64,000 nucleotides of DNA from CAYLQA01 sp964385695 (GCA_964385695.1 CAYLQA010000009.1:15323-79322); one strand, 5' to 3'. Positions 34,649 to 44,629 are shown, counted from the first letter of the stretch. Translations and numbers: made by a program. The notes: generated by a model from the letters alone, not told the origin.

Positions 34649-37600
34649 ATGAAGAAGGAAACAAAATCTCGCAAACGCTATCTCAGCTGCACACTGGCCG
34701 CCCTTGTTGCCGCCACTGTGCTCCCGGCAGGCCCAGCCCAAGCGGAGGATGTCTACCTGAACCCCGGCTACGTCAGCGGCAACATTAGTCTTGGCGACAT
34801 TACAATCGACCGCTCCTTTATCAAGGCGCAAAACAACGATTTTACCGCCGAGCTGTACAGCTACGACAATACGTACACCCTGACAGTCAACACCCCGGAA
34901 GGCGGCAGCCTGGACTATGAGATCCTGAGCTACATCTACTCAGACGCTTACAAAGATTACCTCCATTACCCTGCCAAGTCCGTAACCGTACATGACGGAC
35001 AAACCACCACCCACAATCTCTCCGTTATCCCCGGCATCCTGAACGGTACAGTGATTATAGACGAAGGATGCTCAATTGCCAGCGGCAAGGCCTATTCCAC
35101 GGCGGATCCTTCACAATACAGCGGTTATCGCAACACAAACCTCTGGAAAGGCTCCAGAACCCAGTTCGGTAGCGACGGCCAGTTTTCCGTACCCGTGGTT
35201 CCCGGAGACAACCTTGAGATCATGGCAAGCGTTAAGCTCTCAAACGGTGAAACAGTAGAGCTGAGCAAAAAGACAGCCACAATCGGGGCCGGCGAAGAAA
35301 AAAGCGTACAGTGGAATGTTTCCTGCGGCACACTGCCCGCAACCATTAAAGGAAGCATTCAATTCAATGGAATTTCAGACGTTGACAGCCATACCGTACG
35401 AGCCCGCAAGTCCCTCAGCTCCTACGACTATGTTTATGCCACCGTTGAAAACGGTCCGGAAGGCGCAAGCTACATCTTCCCCACCCTGACCCCAGGCACC
35501 TGGTATCTGGATGCATACTCCTATGCAAACGACAACGATGATTATTTCATGCACCCACGCAGCAGCTTCAGCAAAACCTTTACTGTGGAAGTGGCGGGCG
35601 GACAAACCGTAGTAAACGACCTTATTACCACGGCTTCTTTTATTAACGGCAATATCAACATCTCCGGCACCAAGCGAATCACTGACGCAAAACAGGCTTT
35701 CATTGGAAGCTATGCAGACTACTACACCTTGGCATCATATGGTAACAGCCGAGATAAACTGAATCTTCTCAATGGCGACTATGACCTGATCGCCTCGGAG
35801 GGTGGCTGGCAACCCTACTACATCTACCTCTCCTTCTATGACACCACCCCGGAAAGCTACCTCAACAGCTATGTCTACATCTATGATTACCAGGCAGATC
35901 TTTTGCCCAATGTGAACGTACTAGCCGGCGAAACGGTTAACAACATGGACGTAGCCTACAAGACCGGTACTGTTACTGTACGCTATACCGTAGAAAACCA
36001 AGGCGTTCTCAGCAATCCGCGCCTCAGCGGCTGGGGCTACACAGAAAACAACGAGAGCCGTGCCTATGTAAGGGCATATGGCCCTTATGGAGAAACCACA
36101 GAAGGCAAGGTGACCTTTATCGGCCTGCCAGGCGACTACGACCTGAAGGCAGAGGCATACGTGGGCGGCTCCCTGACCACCTTCGGCGACCTGCAAATCC
36201 AAGTAATCCCAGGCGGTGAACGCGAAATGGATATCGGCGGACCGGATCTGGCCATCGACTCCCCGCAACCAGAAACATATACCGATGCCGACTCTGTCCT
36301 GGTGAGCGGTAAGACTTCCGATGGCGACTCCATCAAGAGCGTCACAGTAAACGGTGACGGCGTAGCAATCGTCTCCACCAACAATCCCACAGATCCCGAC
36401 GAGGTCTCCTTCTCCAAGGAAGTAGCCCTGGATCCCGGTCCCAACGCCATCACGGTCGTAACCACGGACAACTTTGACAAGATCACCTCAGACACCCGCA
36501 AGGTCTTCCGCGACAACGGCGCGCCCGTTATCGCCTGGAGTCCGAACAATGGCAGCACCGTATACGATGCAACCATTACCATCGCAGGAACAGCCACCGA
36601 CGACAACACCATTACCGAGGTTACGGTGAACGGCACAGCCGTTGACTTTGCCTTGACCGGCAACCCGGAGGACAGCAACGAGGTCTCCTTCACCACGGAA
36701 ATCACCCTGACAGAAGGGGAAAACCAGATCGTCGTCTCCGCGGCAGACAACTGTGAACTGATCACCAGCGAAACCCACACCGTGACCATGGTGGAAAAAG
36801 ATGTAACCGCTCCGCAGATCACCTGCCCCGCTGATGCCACCTTTACCGATGGAGACGCAATCACTATCGGTTCTGCTCAGGCCACTGACAACGAGGATAC
36901 CAATCCTTCAGTCAGCAACAACGCACCGCAGTCTTTCAACATCGGTCAGACCCAGGTAACCTGGACCGCCACCGACTCATCCGGCAACTCCAGCACCTGC
37001 ACCCAGGCGATCACCGTAAACGAGGCACCGGACACCGTGGCCCCGAGCATTACCTGCCCGACTGACATTACTGCGGAAGAAGGCAATGAAATTACCCTTG
37101 GCACAGCAAGCGCCTCGGACGATCGCGATAACGCTCCTCAAATAAGCAGCAATGCGCCCAACTCCTTCGACGTTGGAACTACCGAGGTTCTCTGGACTGC
37201 TACCGACGCAGCTGGAAACAGCGCAACTTGCACCCAGAGTGTGACCGTGAACAAGAAAGAAGACCCCGTGGTTGAGTTCTCTGCCACACCGGCAAGCGAT
37301 ATCCTCTGGCCGCCGAACCATAAATACGTAACCATGAATATCGGCATCACTGCCCTGACCGAGTCTGGGCTGGATGTTGCTGGCAACGCAACTCTGGTTT
37401 CCGTAACCAGCGATGAGCCTGAAAATGCCACCGAAAAGAAGAAAGGCAAAAGCAGCAAGGGCGACGGCAACACCACCGATGATATCGTCATCGTAGACAA
37501 CAACACCGTTAAGCTGCGGGCCGAGCGTTTAGGCGGCGGCGATGGTCGGGTCTATACTTTCAATTACCAGATCACCGATGAGACCGGCAACACCACGAGC

Positions 37601-37681
37601 ACCTCAGCCACAGTCGGGGTGCCCTTGAGCATCAAGCGCACCCCGACTGACAGTGGCGTGCAGTATACCGTAAAACCCTAA
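34649..37681 (+). CDS. Large exported Ig-like/HYR-domain surface protein
   Basis: 1010 residues from ATG 34649, six bases after AGGAGG. Signal peptide KRYLSCTLAALVAATVLPAG ending in AQA. Residues about 30-540 are Tyr/Asn/Gly-rich beta repeats with carboxypeptidase-like blocks; two glucodextranase-type Ig-like domains follow (GPNAITVVTTDN, GENQIVVSAADN), then two HYR domains (APQITCPADATF...VTWTATDSSGNSSTC and APSITCPTDITA...VLWTATDAAGNSATC), and a C-terminal domain starting near ILWPPNHKYV. No LPXTG or autotransporter. Likely adhesin or matrix protein under sigma-54 control. Confidence 0.85.
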   Translation: MKKETKSRKRYLSCTLAALVAATVLPAGPAQAEDVYLNPGYVSGNISLGDITIDRSFIKAQNNDFTAELYSYDNTYTLTVNTPEGGSLDYEILSYIYSDAYKDYLHYPAKSVTVHDGQTTTHNLSVIPGILNGTVIIDEGCSIASGKAYSTADPSQYSGYRNTNLWKGSRTQFGSDGQFSVPVVPGDNLEIMASVKLSNGETVELSKKTATIGAGEEKSVQWNVSCGTLPATIKGSIQFNGISDVDSHTVRARKSLSSYDYVYATVENGPEGASYIFPTLTPGTWYLDAYSYANDNDDYFMHPRSSFSKTFTVEVAGGQTVVNDLITTASFINGNINISGTKRITDAKQAFIGSYADYYTLASYGNSRDKLNLLNGDYDLIASEGGWQPYYIYLSFYDTTPESYLNSYVYIYDYQADLLPNVNVLAGETVNNMDVAYKTGTVTVRYTVENQGVLSNPRLSGWGYTENNESRAYVRAYGPYGETTEGKVTFIGLPGDYDLKAEAYVGGSLTTFGDLQIQVIPGGEREMDIGGPDLAIDSPQPETYTDADSVLVSGKTSDGDSIKSVTVNGDGVAIVSTNNPTDPDEVSFSKEVALDPGPNAITVVTTDNFDKITSDTRKVFRDNGAPVIAWSPNNGSTVYDATITIAGTATDDNTITEVTVNGTAVDFALTGNPEDSNEVSFTTEITLTEGENQIVVSAADNCELITSETHTVTMVEKDVTAPQITCPADATFTDGDAITIGSAQATDNEDTNPSVSNNAPQSFNIGQTQVTWTATDSSGNSSTCTQAITVNEAPDTVAPSITCPTDITAEEGNEITLGTASASDDRDNAPQISSNAPNSFDVGTTEVLWTATDAAGNSATCTQSVTVNKKEDPVVEFSATPASDILWPPNHKYVTMNIGITALTESGLDVAGNATLVSVTSDEPENATEKKKGKSSKGDGNTTDDIVIVDNNTVKLRAERLGGGDGRVYTFNYQITDETGNTTSTSATVGVPLSIKRTPTDSGVQYTVKP

Positions 37682-37701
37682 TCCTCTCTCCACCTCCCAC
37701 A

Positions 37702-37739
37702 AAAAAAGCACCGGGTCGATTTCGACTCGGTGCTTTTTT
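37702..37739. terminator. Bidirectional terminator
   Basis: 12-bp stem with one G-U (GCACCGGGTCGA/TCGACTCGGTGC), A-run before and T-run after, so it can work for the HYR gene on plus and the tRNA on minus. Confidence 0.85.
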
Positions 37740-37748
37740 ATGGTCTGC

Positions 37749-37825
37749 TGGCACGCCCGGCAGGATTCGAACCTGCGACCTACGGCTTAGAAGGCCGGTG
37801 CTCTATCCAGCTGAGCTACGGGCGC
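37749..37825 (-). tRNA. tRNA-Arg (anticodon TCT)
   Basis: Full cloverleaf of 77 bases including encoded CCA. The D arm reads AGCTCAGCTGGATAGAGC, the anticodon loop CTTCTAA gives TCT, and the T arm contains GGTTCGAATCC. Reads AGA/AGG codons. Confidence 0.96.
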
Positions 37826-38003
37826 TTATGTGGGACAGATATTAGACCCATCGGAGCAAGAAATCAACCCGGTTTTTTTCAGAGGGAGGCGTCCTAATTT
37901 TCAAAAATGATTGAGATGTGCCCCAGATGTGGGTGAGCAGGTGGGCTAGCTATACATCAGTATGCTGGACATCCTGGTCGCCCGCAGGTGGGGTACAGTT
38001 CAA

Positions 38004-40367
38004 TCATTTTTTCTTTTTGGACTCCTTCCATACCGGGCCGGTGGCAGTATCGATAATCTCAAACCCTTTTTCCGCTAATTCATCACGTACGCCGTCAGCC
38101 CGCTTCCAATCTTTCTCCTTTCTTGCCACCTCACGCACCTTAATGAGCTTATCGATCTCTGGGGCCAAGGGGCATTCAGTGAGCTTCATGATATTGAGGA
38201 TGGAATTGATCTTCTTAAGCGCCTCCAGAATGTAACCCTTTTGGTCGCGGTCAAGCTGCCCCTCATTAATTACGGGGTTGGCCTTTTTCATAAAATCAAA
38301 TACCGCGCCCAGAGCCTTGGAGATATTCATATCATCATCCATAGCGGCAAAGAAACGCTCCTCCATATCGGTGAGATAGGATGCTACCTCGGGATGTGGA
38401 AGTCCTGTAGGAAGACAGAGTAACTTGCCCACGAACTCATCAAGGCGTTTGAGGTTTTTGCGGGCGATCTTGAGATTCCGGTGGGAAAAATTAATGGGTT
38501 TACGGTAGTGGGTGCGCATCAGGTAATAACGCATCTCGCGGCCGGAGTACCCCTCTTCCATAACTTCACGCAACGTGATGACATTGTCGTTATCCTGGGT
38601 CATCTTTTTGCCATCCACCAAGAGGAACTCCGAGTGAAGCCAATATTTCGCAAGAGGCTTGCCGGTAAGGGCCTCGGCGATGGCGTTTTCGTTCTCATGA
38701 TGCGGGAAGATCAGGTCACGGCCACTGGTATGAATATCCATGGTGTCACCCAGGTAATGGGTGGTCATGGCCGCGCATTCAATGTGCCAACTGGGCCGCA
38801 CATTGCCCCATTCGGTCTTAAAAAACACTCCCTTTTTCAACTCGCCCAAAGTGGAGCGCTTGAGCAGGGTAAAATCCACAGGGCTCCCTTTGTCGTAATT
38901 ATCCAGGTCCACGGTCTTGCCCACCTGGATTTTGGACAGGTCCACCCCAGAAAGCTTGCCGTAGTCACTGAACTTGGCGATATTAAAATAAATGGAGCCG
39001 TGGGTCTCGTAGGCATAGCCTTTATGCATAAGCTGATGCGCCATGTCGACCATATTTTCCACATGTTCGGATGCCTTAGGATAGCCGGTGGCAGGCAGAA
39101 CACCGAGATGGGCCATATCCTGCTGGTATGCAGCGATGTACCCCTCGGTAAACTCCTTCAGGCCGATGCCCTGCTCTTCGGCCCCCTGGATAGTGTTGTC
39201 ATCCAGGTCGGTGAAATTCATATAAAAATCGACATTATACCCCTTGGTCACCAGAAGACGGTGCAACAAATCAGCAACGATGAAGCGACGGGAATGGGCA
39301 AGGTTGGTCAATTCGTGGGCCGTTGGGCCGCAGGCATAGTAAGTGACCCTTTCAGGGTGCAGAGGCTCAAAGGGCTCCTTTTTCTTGGAGATGGTATTGT
39401 GAAAACGTAAGGGAGAACTCTTCTCTTCCTTCGGCTCTGGCTGCTTACTAAAAAGGGTGGTGCTCAGGTATTTTTCGCCGCCGTCAGGGAAAATAACTAT
39501 TAAGGTCCCTCCTTCCTCCTGGATCTGCTCAGCCCGGGTCAGAGCGGCGCACATAGCGGCCCCGGAACTCATGCCGGCAAAAATGCCCTCCTTTTCCGCC
39601 AAAAGGCGGGCCGTATTATAGGAGACTTCATCTGGAATATTGAGAATCTGAAAAGGGAGCTTTTTATTGAAGATGCCTGGAACATAGGACTCCTTCATAT
39701 TCTTCAGCCCCTGGAGCTTGTGGCCGAGAAATGGCTCCATGGCCGTAACTTTAACCTCAGGATGATGCTCGGCAAAATAGTGGCAAAGACCGACCACTGT
39801 CCCGGAGGTACCCAAGGTGGCCACCACATCGGTTACTGCACCGTTACTCTGCTGCCAAATCTCAGGCCCGGTGGTCTTAACGTGGGTCTGCCAGTTGGCC
39901 TCGTTGTTGAACTGGTCGGTGAGAAAATAGCGATCCGGGAACTCCCGGGCCAGGGCGTATGCCTCCTCAATAGCGCCATCGGTACTCTTTTTGCCTGGGG
40001 TAAGAAGAATCTCGGCCCCATAGGCCTGCATAATCATCCGGCGCTCGATGCTGGCAGACTCCGGCATAACAAGCTGACATTTGTACCCCTTCACCGCACA
40101 GACCATAGCCATGCCTATGCCGGTATTACCACTGGTGGCCTCAAGGACAATTTTATCAGGAGTCAACTCCCCACTCTGCTCTGCCGTTTCGATCATGTTA
40201 AGAGCAATGCGATCCTTGACTGAACCGCCCGGATTGAATGCTTCCAGCTTGGCAAACATCTTTACCTTTTTATAGGGATTGAGTCGCTTGATCGGCACCA
40301 GCGGCGTATTGCCGATAAGATCAAGGATTGTCTGGTTGGCAGGCGGGGGCATATCTTGAGTAGCCAT
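38004..40367 (-). CDS. Fusion of cysteine synthase with a cysteinyl-tRNA-synthetase-like protein
   Basis: 787 residues. Residues 1-308 form a PLP cysteine synthase: the Schiff-base lysine K51 in GGSVKDR, SGNTG (79-83), GTSGT (186-190), PDGGEKYL. Residues 319-787 form a full-length CysRS: zinc ligands C346, C531, H556 and E560 all present, plus a C-terminal KDWKRAD anticodon-binding end. But the adenylate motif HIGH is NLAH (355-358) and KMSKS is KMTQD (588-592), so aminoacylation is doubtful. It may activate cysteine or make persulfide. It stands alone on its strand between tRNA-Arg and dsr; no second CysRS is in the window. Confidence 0.9.
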   Translation of the reverse strand: MATQDMPPPANQTILDLIGNTPLVPIKRLNPYKKVKMFAKLEAFNPGGSVKDRIALNMIETAEQSGELTPDKIVLEATSGNTGIGMAMVCAVKGYKCQLVMPESASIERRMIMQAYGAEILLTPGKKSTDGAIEEAYALAREFPDRYFLTDQFNNEANWQTHVKTTGPEIWQQSNGAVTDVVATLGTSGTVVGLCHYFAEHHPEVKVTAMEPFLGHKLQGLKNMKESYVPGIFNKKLPFQILNIPDEVSYNTARLLAEKEGIFAGMSSGAAMCAALTRAEQIQEEGGTLIVIFPDGGEKYLSTTLFSKQPEPKEEKSSPLRFHNTISKKKEPFEPLHPERVTYYACGPTAHELTNLAHSRRFIVADLLHRLLVTKGYNVDFYMNFTDLDDNTIQGAEEQGIGLKEFTEGYIAAYQQDMAHLGVLPATGYPKASEHVENMVDMAHQLMHKGYAYETHGSIYFNIAKFSDYGKLSGVDLSKIQVGKTVDLDNYDKGSPVDFTLLKRSTLGELKKGVFFKTEWGNVRPSWHIECAAMTTHYLGDTMDIHTSGRDLIFPHHENENAIAEALTGKPLAKYWLHSEFLLVDGKKMTQDNDNVITLREVMEEGYSGREMRYYLMRTHYRKPINFSHRNLKIARKNLKRLDEFVGKLLCLPTGLPHPEVASYLTDMEERFFAAMDDDMNISKALGAVFDFMKKANPVINEGQLDRDQKGYILEALKKINSILNIMKLTECPLAPEIDKLIKVREVARKEKDWKRADGVRDELAEKGFEIIDTATGPVWKESKKKK

Positions 40368-40518
40368 GTGGCAGGATATTCCTTCTGAACAGTAATATAT
40401 GAACCTGACCCAATGGCCGAGGCGGTTTCACTTTTTTTACAACAATTGATACAAGATAATTTGTTTTCCCTTCCAGCGCAAACAGTTCCCCATTTTCCAG
40501 CTTGTTCGCTTTACAGCA

Positions 40519-40553
40519 CAAAAAAAGAGGCTGCCCCGTTTGGGACAGCCTCT
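40519..40553 (-). terminator. Terminator of the dsr operon
   Basis: Stem AGAGGCTGTCCC/GGGGCAGCCTCT (one mismatch) with an AAAC loop, T7 on the minus strand, 35 bases after dsrP. Confidence 0.9.
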
Positions 40554-40587
40554 GCAAAGATCGTTATAACAATCTCAACTATGCGGC

Positions 40588-41757
40588 TTACGCCTCGCTA
40601 ATCTCCTTCACGCTGACAACCAGCTTATAGAGCAGGGAGAGGATGAAGAAACCGGTTGCCCATACGGCAGCGGTAACACCAATCTCAATGGCGCTCGGAT
40701 AGTACTCAACCACGTACTCAAGGGGATTGGGAACAAAACCGCCAAGCACCAGGCCCAGACCTTTGTCGATCCACAGGGAAACAAAGATCAGGATACAGGC
40801 CATGGCCAAGAGGGCGTCGGACTGCTTGGCCCGGGAAATAAAGAGCACTGCGATACCGATGACACCCATCACAACAGAGGCACGCATAAAGGGCACCAGG
40901 TTGTTGAAGACTTCCTCGCCATGACCAAGGCCAAAGAAGAGGTAGTCCAGGGTGTGCATATGACCGGGCAACTGGGAGTAGTAGGCAACAAAGACCTCAC
41001 AACCCAGGAGGAAGAAGTTAATAAGCGCGGCGTAGCCGATGATAGTAACCAGCTTGTCCTTGGCCACCTGGCCGATGTCGAAGTTGGCGGTACGCTTCAT
41101 GATCAGAGCAATGACCATCAACAGGGCCGGACCGGCGGCAAAGGCCGAGGCCAAAAAGCGCGGGGCCAGAACAGCGGTGAGCCAGAAGTGACGACCAGGC
41201 AGACCGCAGTACAGGAACGCGGTCACGGTATGGATGGAGATCGCCCAGGGTATGGAAAGATAGATAAAGGGCTTGACCCAATTGGGGTACTTCACGCCCT
41301 TATACTCGGAATGCAGAACCACCCAACCACAGAGGATATTCAGGATAAGATAGCCGTTAAGAACAATCATATCCCAAAAGAGCATGGAGTTGGGGGTGGG
41401 GTGCAACAGCACGTTCATAGCACGCATGGGCTGGCCAAGGTCAGCGATGATGAACATCAGACACATGGCGATTGCGGCAATGGCCATGAACTCACCGAGG
41501 ATGGTGATCCGGCCGAATGCCTTATAGTTATGTAGGTAATAGGGCAACACCAGCATCAAACCACCGGCCGCAACACCGACCAGAAAGGTAAACTGAGAAA
41601 TATAAATCCCCCAGGTCACGTCACGGCTCATGCCGGTCACACCCAGACCATAGTTAAACTGCTGGACATAGCAGAGGCCTCCCACTCCCATGATGGAGAG
41701 CAGGAAGAGCATCCAGATATAATATCCATTGCTTCCTTTTAATGCTTTTTCAATCAT
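40588..41757 (-). CDS. dsrP: DsrP, NrfD-like quinone-interacting membrane subunit
   Basis: 389 residues, about ten membrane helices, an NrfD/PsrC family protein. Start MIEKALKGSNGYYIWMLFLL; conserved LYCGLPGRHFWLTAVLAPRFLASAFAAGPAL, AISIHTVTAF and LAPRFL elements. With DsrO it forms the periplasm-facing quinone module of DsrMKJOP, exchanging electrons between menaquinone and the Dsr trisulfide/DsrC cycle. Last gene of the operon, 11 bases after dsrO. Confidence 0.95.
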   Translation of the reverse strand: MIEKALKGSNGYYIWMLFLLSIMGVGGLCYVQQFNYGLGVTGMSRDVTWGIYISQFTFLVGVAAGGLMLVLPYYLHNYKAFGRITILGEFMAIAAIAMCLMFIIADLGQPMRAMNVLLHPTPNSMLFWDMIVLNGYLILNILCGWVVLHSEYKGVKYPNWVKPFIYLSIPWAISIHTVTAFLYCGLPGRHFWLTAVLAPRFLASAFAAGPALLMVIALIMKRTANFDIGQVAKDKLVTIIGYAALINFFLLGCEVFVAYYSQLPGHMHTLDYLFFGLGHGEEVFNNLVPFMRASVVMGVIGIAVLFISRAKQSDALLAMACILIFVSLWIDKGLGLVLGGFVPNPLEYVVEYYPSAIEIGVTAAVWATGFFILSLLYKLVVSVKEISEA

Positions 41758-41768
41758 GACAGTTCACC

Positions 41769-42575
41769 TCAAATAATATAGAAGAGGGACGGGTAGGTCC
41801 CTAATACCGGTTTACGTTGGATGGTAAAGTTGCCTTTCAGGACCTTGCTAACCTCTGAGTTCGGATCGTTCAAATCACCGAAGAGCAGGGCGCCGGTCTC
41901 GGCAGCAGCCTCGACACAGGCCGGGATCTTGCCGATTGCCAGTCGCTCAACACAGAAGTTACACTTCTCTACAACGCCGCGCATCCTGGTGGGGAAGGTG
42001 GGGTTGATGTTTGAGATGAAAGACTTGCCGTTCTCATCCTTACCGCGAGGATCACGCCAGTTGAAGCTACGGGCGCCATAGGGGCAGGCCGCCATGCAGA
42101 AACGGCAGCCGATACAGCGATGGTAGTCCATGGCAACAATGCCGTCTTCTCTCTTATAGGTAGCCTTAGTGGGGCAGGCGCGAACACAGGGCGGCTTGTC
42201 ACAGTGGTTGCAGAGAGTCGCGATGGGCATATCTTGCAGCCCATCATTCTTCTTGTAATGACTATGCTCAGGGAAGGCGTGGTTGAAGCTCTCCTTCCAG
42301 ATCCACTTGATCTCATCCTTCGCGTTGCCGAAATCAGGCACATTATGCTCGGAGTGGCAGGCCTTGACGCATTTATCAATCAGCCCCTTGTCGGCGTCGA
42401 ACTTCTTGACATCGACAACCATTCCTAAACGCTTACCGGTCGGTGCTACGGCTTTTGGGCCACCGGCTGCTTGCGCCTCGCCCTTGAGCAGCGTATTAAA
42501 TGCTGAAGGGGCTGCAATACCTGCAATGGCAGAGACACCCGCCATTTTAAGGAAATTTCTTCTCTTATTATCCAT
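41769..42575 (-). CDS. dsrO: DsrO, periplasmic four-cluster ferredoxin subunit
   Basis: 268 residues with a Tat signal (RRNFLKMAGVSAIAGIAA). Cysteine-rich ferredoxin motifs: CNHCDKPPCVRACP, HRCIGCRFCMAACPYGA and CNFCVERL...CVEAAAETGA. It passes electrons between DsrJ and DsrP in the periplasm. One base from dsrJ on the same strand. Confidence 0.95.
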   Translation of the reverse strand: MDNKRRNFLKMAGVSAIAGIAAPSAFNTLLKGEAQAAGGPKAVAPTGKRLGMVVDVKKFDADKGLIDKCVKACHSEHNVPDFGNAKDEIKWIWKESFNHAFPEHSHYKKNDGLQDMPIATLCNHCDKPPCVRACPTKATYKREDGIVAMDYHRCIGCRFCMAACPYGARSFNWRDPRGKDENGKSFISNINPTFPTRMRGVVEKCNFCVERLAIGKIPACVEAAAETGALLFGDLNDPNSEVSKVLKGNFTIQRKPVLGTYPSLFYII

Positions 42576-42576
42576 T

Positions 42577-42969
42577 TTACATCGCCTCCTTCAGGATAGG
42601 TGCCCCGGGCTGCACGTGACAATCCCAGCAGTAGGGCTTCACGGAAGCGTAGACGTGACATGTGTCGCAGAACTTCTCCTTGCTGGTGTGGCATTTCATA
42701 CAGCCGTTCTGCAGGCTCCGCACATACTCGGTGCCGTTGGCGGTTTTACCCACGCGGGTGCCGCCTTCGCGCAAGATGTCGTCTCGCCAGTCATTTAACA
42801 GTTTCATGTGGGTGGTCCGCATAAACTGGGTGTCCTCCACACATTCGGTATATCCCTTTGGTTTTTCCGGAACCGGCATCTTACCACCAGCTTTCCCGAG
42901 ATTATAAAGAATCGGGGAAATGCCAATGCCGATGAATATAAGCAAAGCCATAATTATTCTTGCATTCAT
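42577..42969 (-). CDS. dsrJ: DsrJ, tri-haem cytochrome c
   Basis: About 130 residues from ATG 42969 (a GTG at 42978 is equally possible). Uncleaved N-terminal anchor (IIMALLIFIGIGISPILYNL), then three CXXCH sites: CMKCH, CDTCH, CWDCH. The YTECVEDTQFMRTTH segment holds the cysteine proposed as the unusual axial haem ligand in this family. Needs the cytochrome c maturation machinery; CcsA-like protein is encoded at 14654-15469. GTG start would overlap dsrK. Confidence 0.94.
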   Translation of the reverse strand: MNARIIMALLIFIGIGISPILYNLGKAGGKMPVPEKPKGYTECVEDTQFMRTTHMKLLNDWRDDILREGGTRVGKTANGTEYVRSLQNGCMKCHTSKEKFCDTCHVYASVKPYCWDCHVQPGAPILKEAM

Positions 42970-42974
42970 GTTTC

Positions 42975-44624
42975 TCACCCTTCTTCCTGTCCGGCAAGCG
43001 GCTCAAAACGCAGACCCTGCTCACGCTCAATTTCTCCCTCCATAACGAGGGCATTACCAACCAACTCAGACAGACCGGCAACCTCGACATCGGGGTTCCA
43101 GTAGGTCATGAGGCTGGTCAAGGTTGCACGGTCAATGGCACAAACACAGGCGAGTGTATTGACATCGTGCTTGTCAGCCACATAGCGGACCGCATTGGCT
43201 CTTGGGAAACCGGCCCGCATCCTCAGCTCCATGATCTCATCGGTATTGAGACCGGTACCTGAACCGCAGCAGAAGGTGGATTCACGAATGGTGTTTTCCG
43301 GCATCTCATGGAAGTTATTGGCCACCGCATTAAGCACAGCGCGCGGCTCTTCCAACAGGCCCATGGCACGGGCCGTGTTACAGGAGTCATGCCAAGTTGT
43401 CTTGCGATGATCGTTCCTGCTCTTATCAAGGTTGAGCTTGCCGTGCTTGATAAGATCAGCAGTGAATTCAGAAATATGCACCATCTTGGTAGAGGCGGCA
43501 TTCTCGAAAACCGTACCGGTGATGGGGCTCTTGGGAACCTCCATAAAGTTGGCAGGGCCGTTCATGGTATCCATGTACTGGTGCAGTACGCGCCACATGT
43601 GACCGCACTCACCACCGAGAATCCACTTAGCTCCCAAACGCTCAGCCTCGGCATACATCTTGGCGTTGAGCTTCTTCATCATCTCGTTATTGGTAAACAG
43701 ACCGAAGTTACCACCCTCTGATGCATAGGTAGACCAGGTGTAGTCCAGGCCGATGTGCTCAAAGAGAAGCAGGTAACCCATGGCGGTGTAGATGCCGGGC
43801 TCAGCGAAAACATCCGCTGAAGGTGTAATGAAGAGCACCTCAGCGCCTTTACGATTAAAGGTCGGGGTGATCTTGATGCCGGTGATCTCTTCGATATCAT
43901 CACAGAGATACTCGACGTTTTCTTTAAGGGTATGAGGCTGCAGCCCCATATGGTTACCGGTACGATTGGAATTGGCTGCCGGCTCTAAAATCCAGTTGGT
44001 GTTAACACCAACCAAGTGCAGCAACTCGCGCCCCATCATTGTTACCTCGGCTGTATCAATACCGTAGGGGCAGAAGACGGAGCAGCGACGACACTCTGTA
44101 CACTGGTAAAAGTACATGAACCATTCTTTCAGAACACCGAAGGTCATCTCGCGACCACCGGCCATCTTACCAAGGATCTTGCCGCCCAAGGTAAAGTCGT
44201 TCCGGTAAACGGAGCGAATCAGCTCTGCTCTTAAAACCGGCATGTTCTTCGGATCACCGGTACCGAGGAAGAAGTGACATTTATCTGCACAGGCGCCGCA
44301 ACGTACACAGCAGTCCATGAAGATCTTCAGGGAGCGGAACTTATCAAGGCGCTCCTTGATACCGTTGAGGATGATCTCCTTCCAATTCTCAGGAAGCTTC
44401 CAGTCATCACTCTCTGGATCCCACTCGCGGGGAGTGCCGCCCATTTCTGTGGGCAGGTTTTTTTGATGGTATTCGTGAATTTCCGGTTTGGCAGGATAGC
44501 AGTAGTTACCCAGCTTGAATTCGGCCGGAACATCCCACCAGTCTTTCTTCGGAATAGCTCCCGTCATCATCGACGGGCCATTCGCCACACTTACGCCTAG
44601 TTTTTCTTTTGGAATTATTGCCAT
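42975..44624 (-). CDS. dsrK: DsrK, HdrD-like iron-sulfur catalytic subunit
   Basis: 549 residues. N-terminal twin 4Fe-4S region with CCVRCGACADKCHF and CTECRRCSVFCPYG, then CCG-type domains with ECGHMWRV and CCGSGTG that ligate the special catalytic cluster acting on the DsrC heterodisulfide. Cytoplasmic, bound to DsrM (starts six bases downstream of the DsrM stop). No signal peptide. Confidence 0.96.
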   Translation of the reverse strand: MAIIPKEKLGVSVANGPSMMTGAIPKKDWWDVPAEFKLGNYCYPAKPEIHEYHQKNLPTEMGGTPREWDPESDDWKLPENWKEIILNGIKERLDKFRSLKIFMDCCVRCGACADKCHFFLGTGDPKNMPVLRAELIRSVYRNDFTLGGKILGKMAGGREMTFGVLKEWFMYFYQCTECRRCSVFCPYGIDTAEVTMMGRELLHLVGVNTNWILEPAANSNRTGNHMGLQPHTLKENVEYLCDDIEEITGIKITPTFNRKGAEVLFITPSADVFAEPGIYTAMGYLLLFEHIGLDYTWSTYASEGGNFGLFTNNEMMKKLNAKMYAEAERLGAKWILGGECGHMWRVLHQYMDTMNGPANFMEVPKSPITGTVFENAASTKMVHISEFTADLIKHGKLNLDKSRNDHRKTTWHDSCNTARAMGLLEEPRAVLNAVANNFHEMPENTIRESTFCCGSGTGLNTDEIMELRMRAGFPRANAVRYVADKHDVNTLACVCAIDRATLTSLMTYWNPDVEVAGLSELVGNALVMEGEIEREQGLRFEPLAGQEEG

Positions 44625-44629
44625 GATTA

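Noticed and set aside
38481..39410. Plus-strand open frame of 309 codons
   Set aside because: Antisense of the CysRS-like domain.
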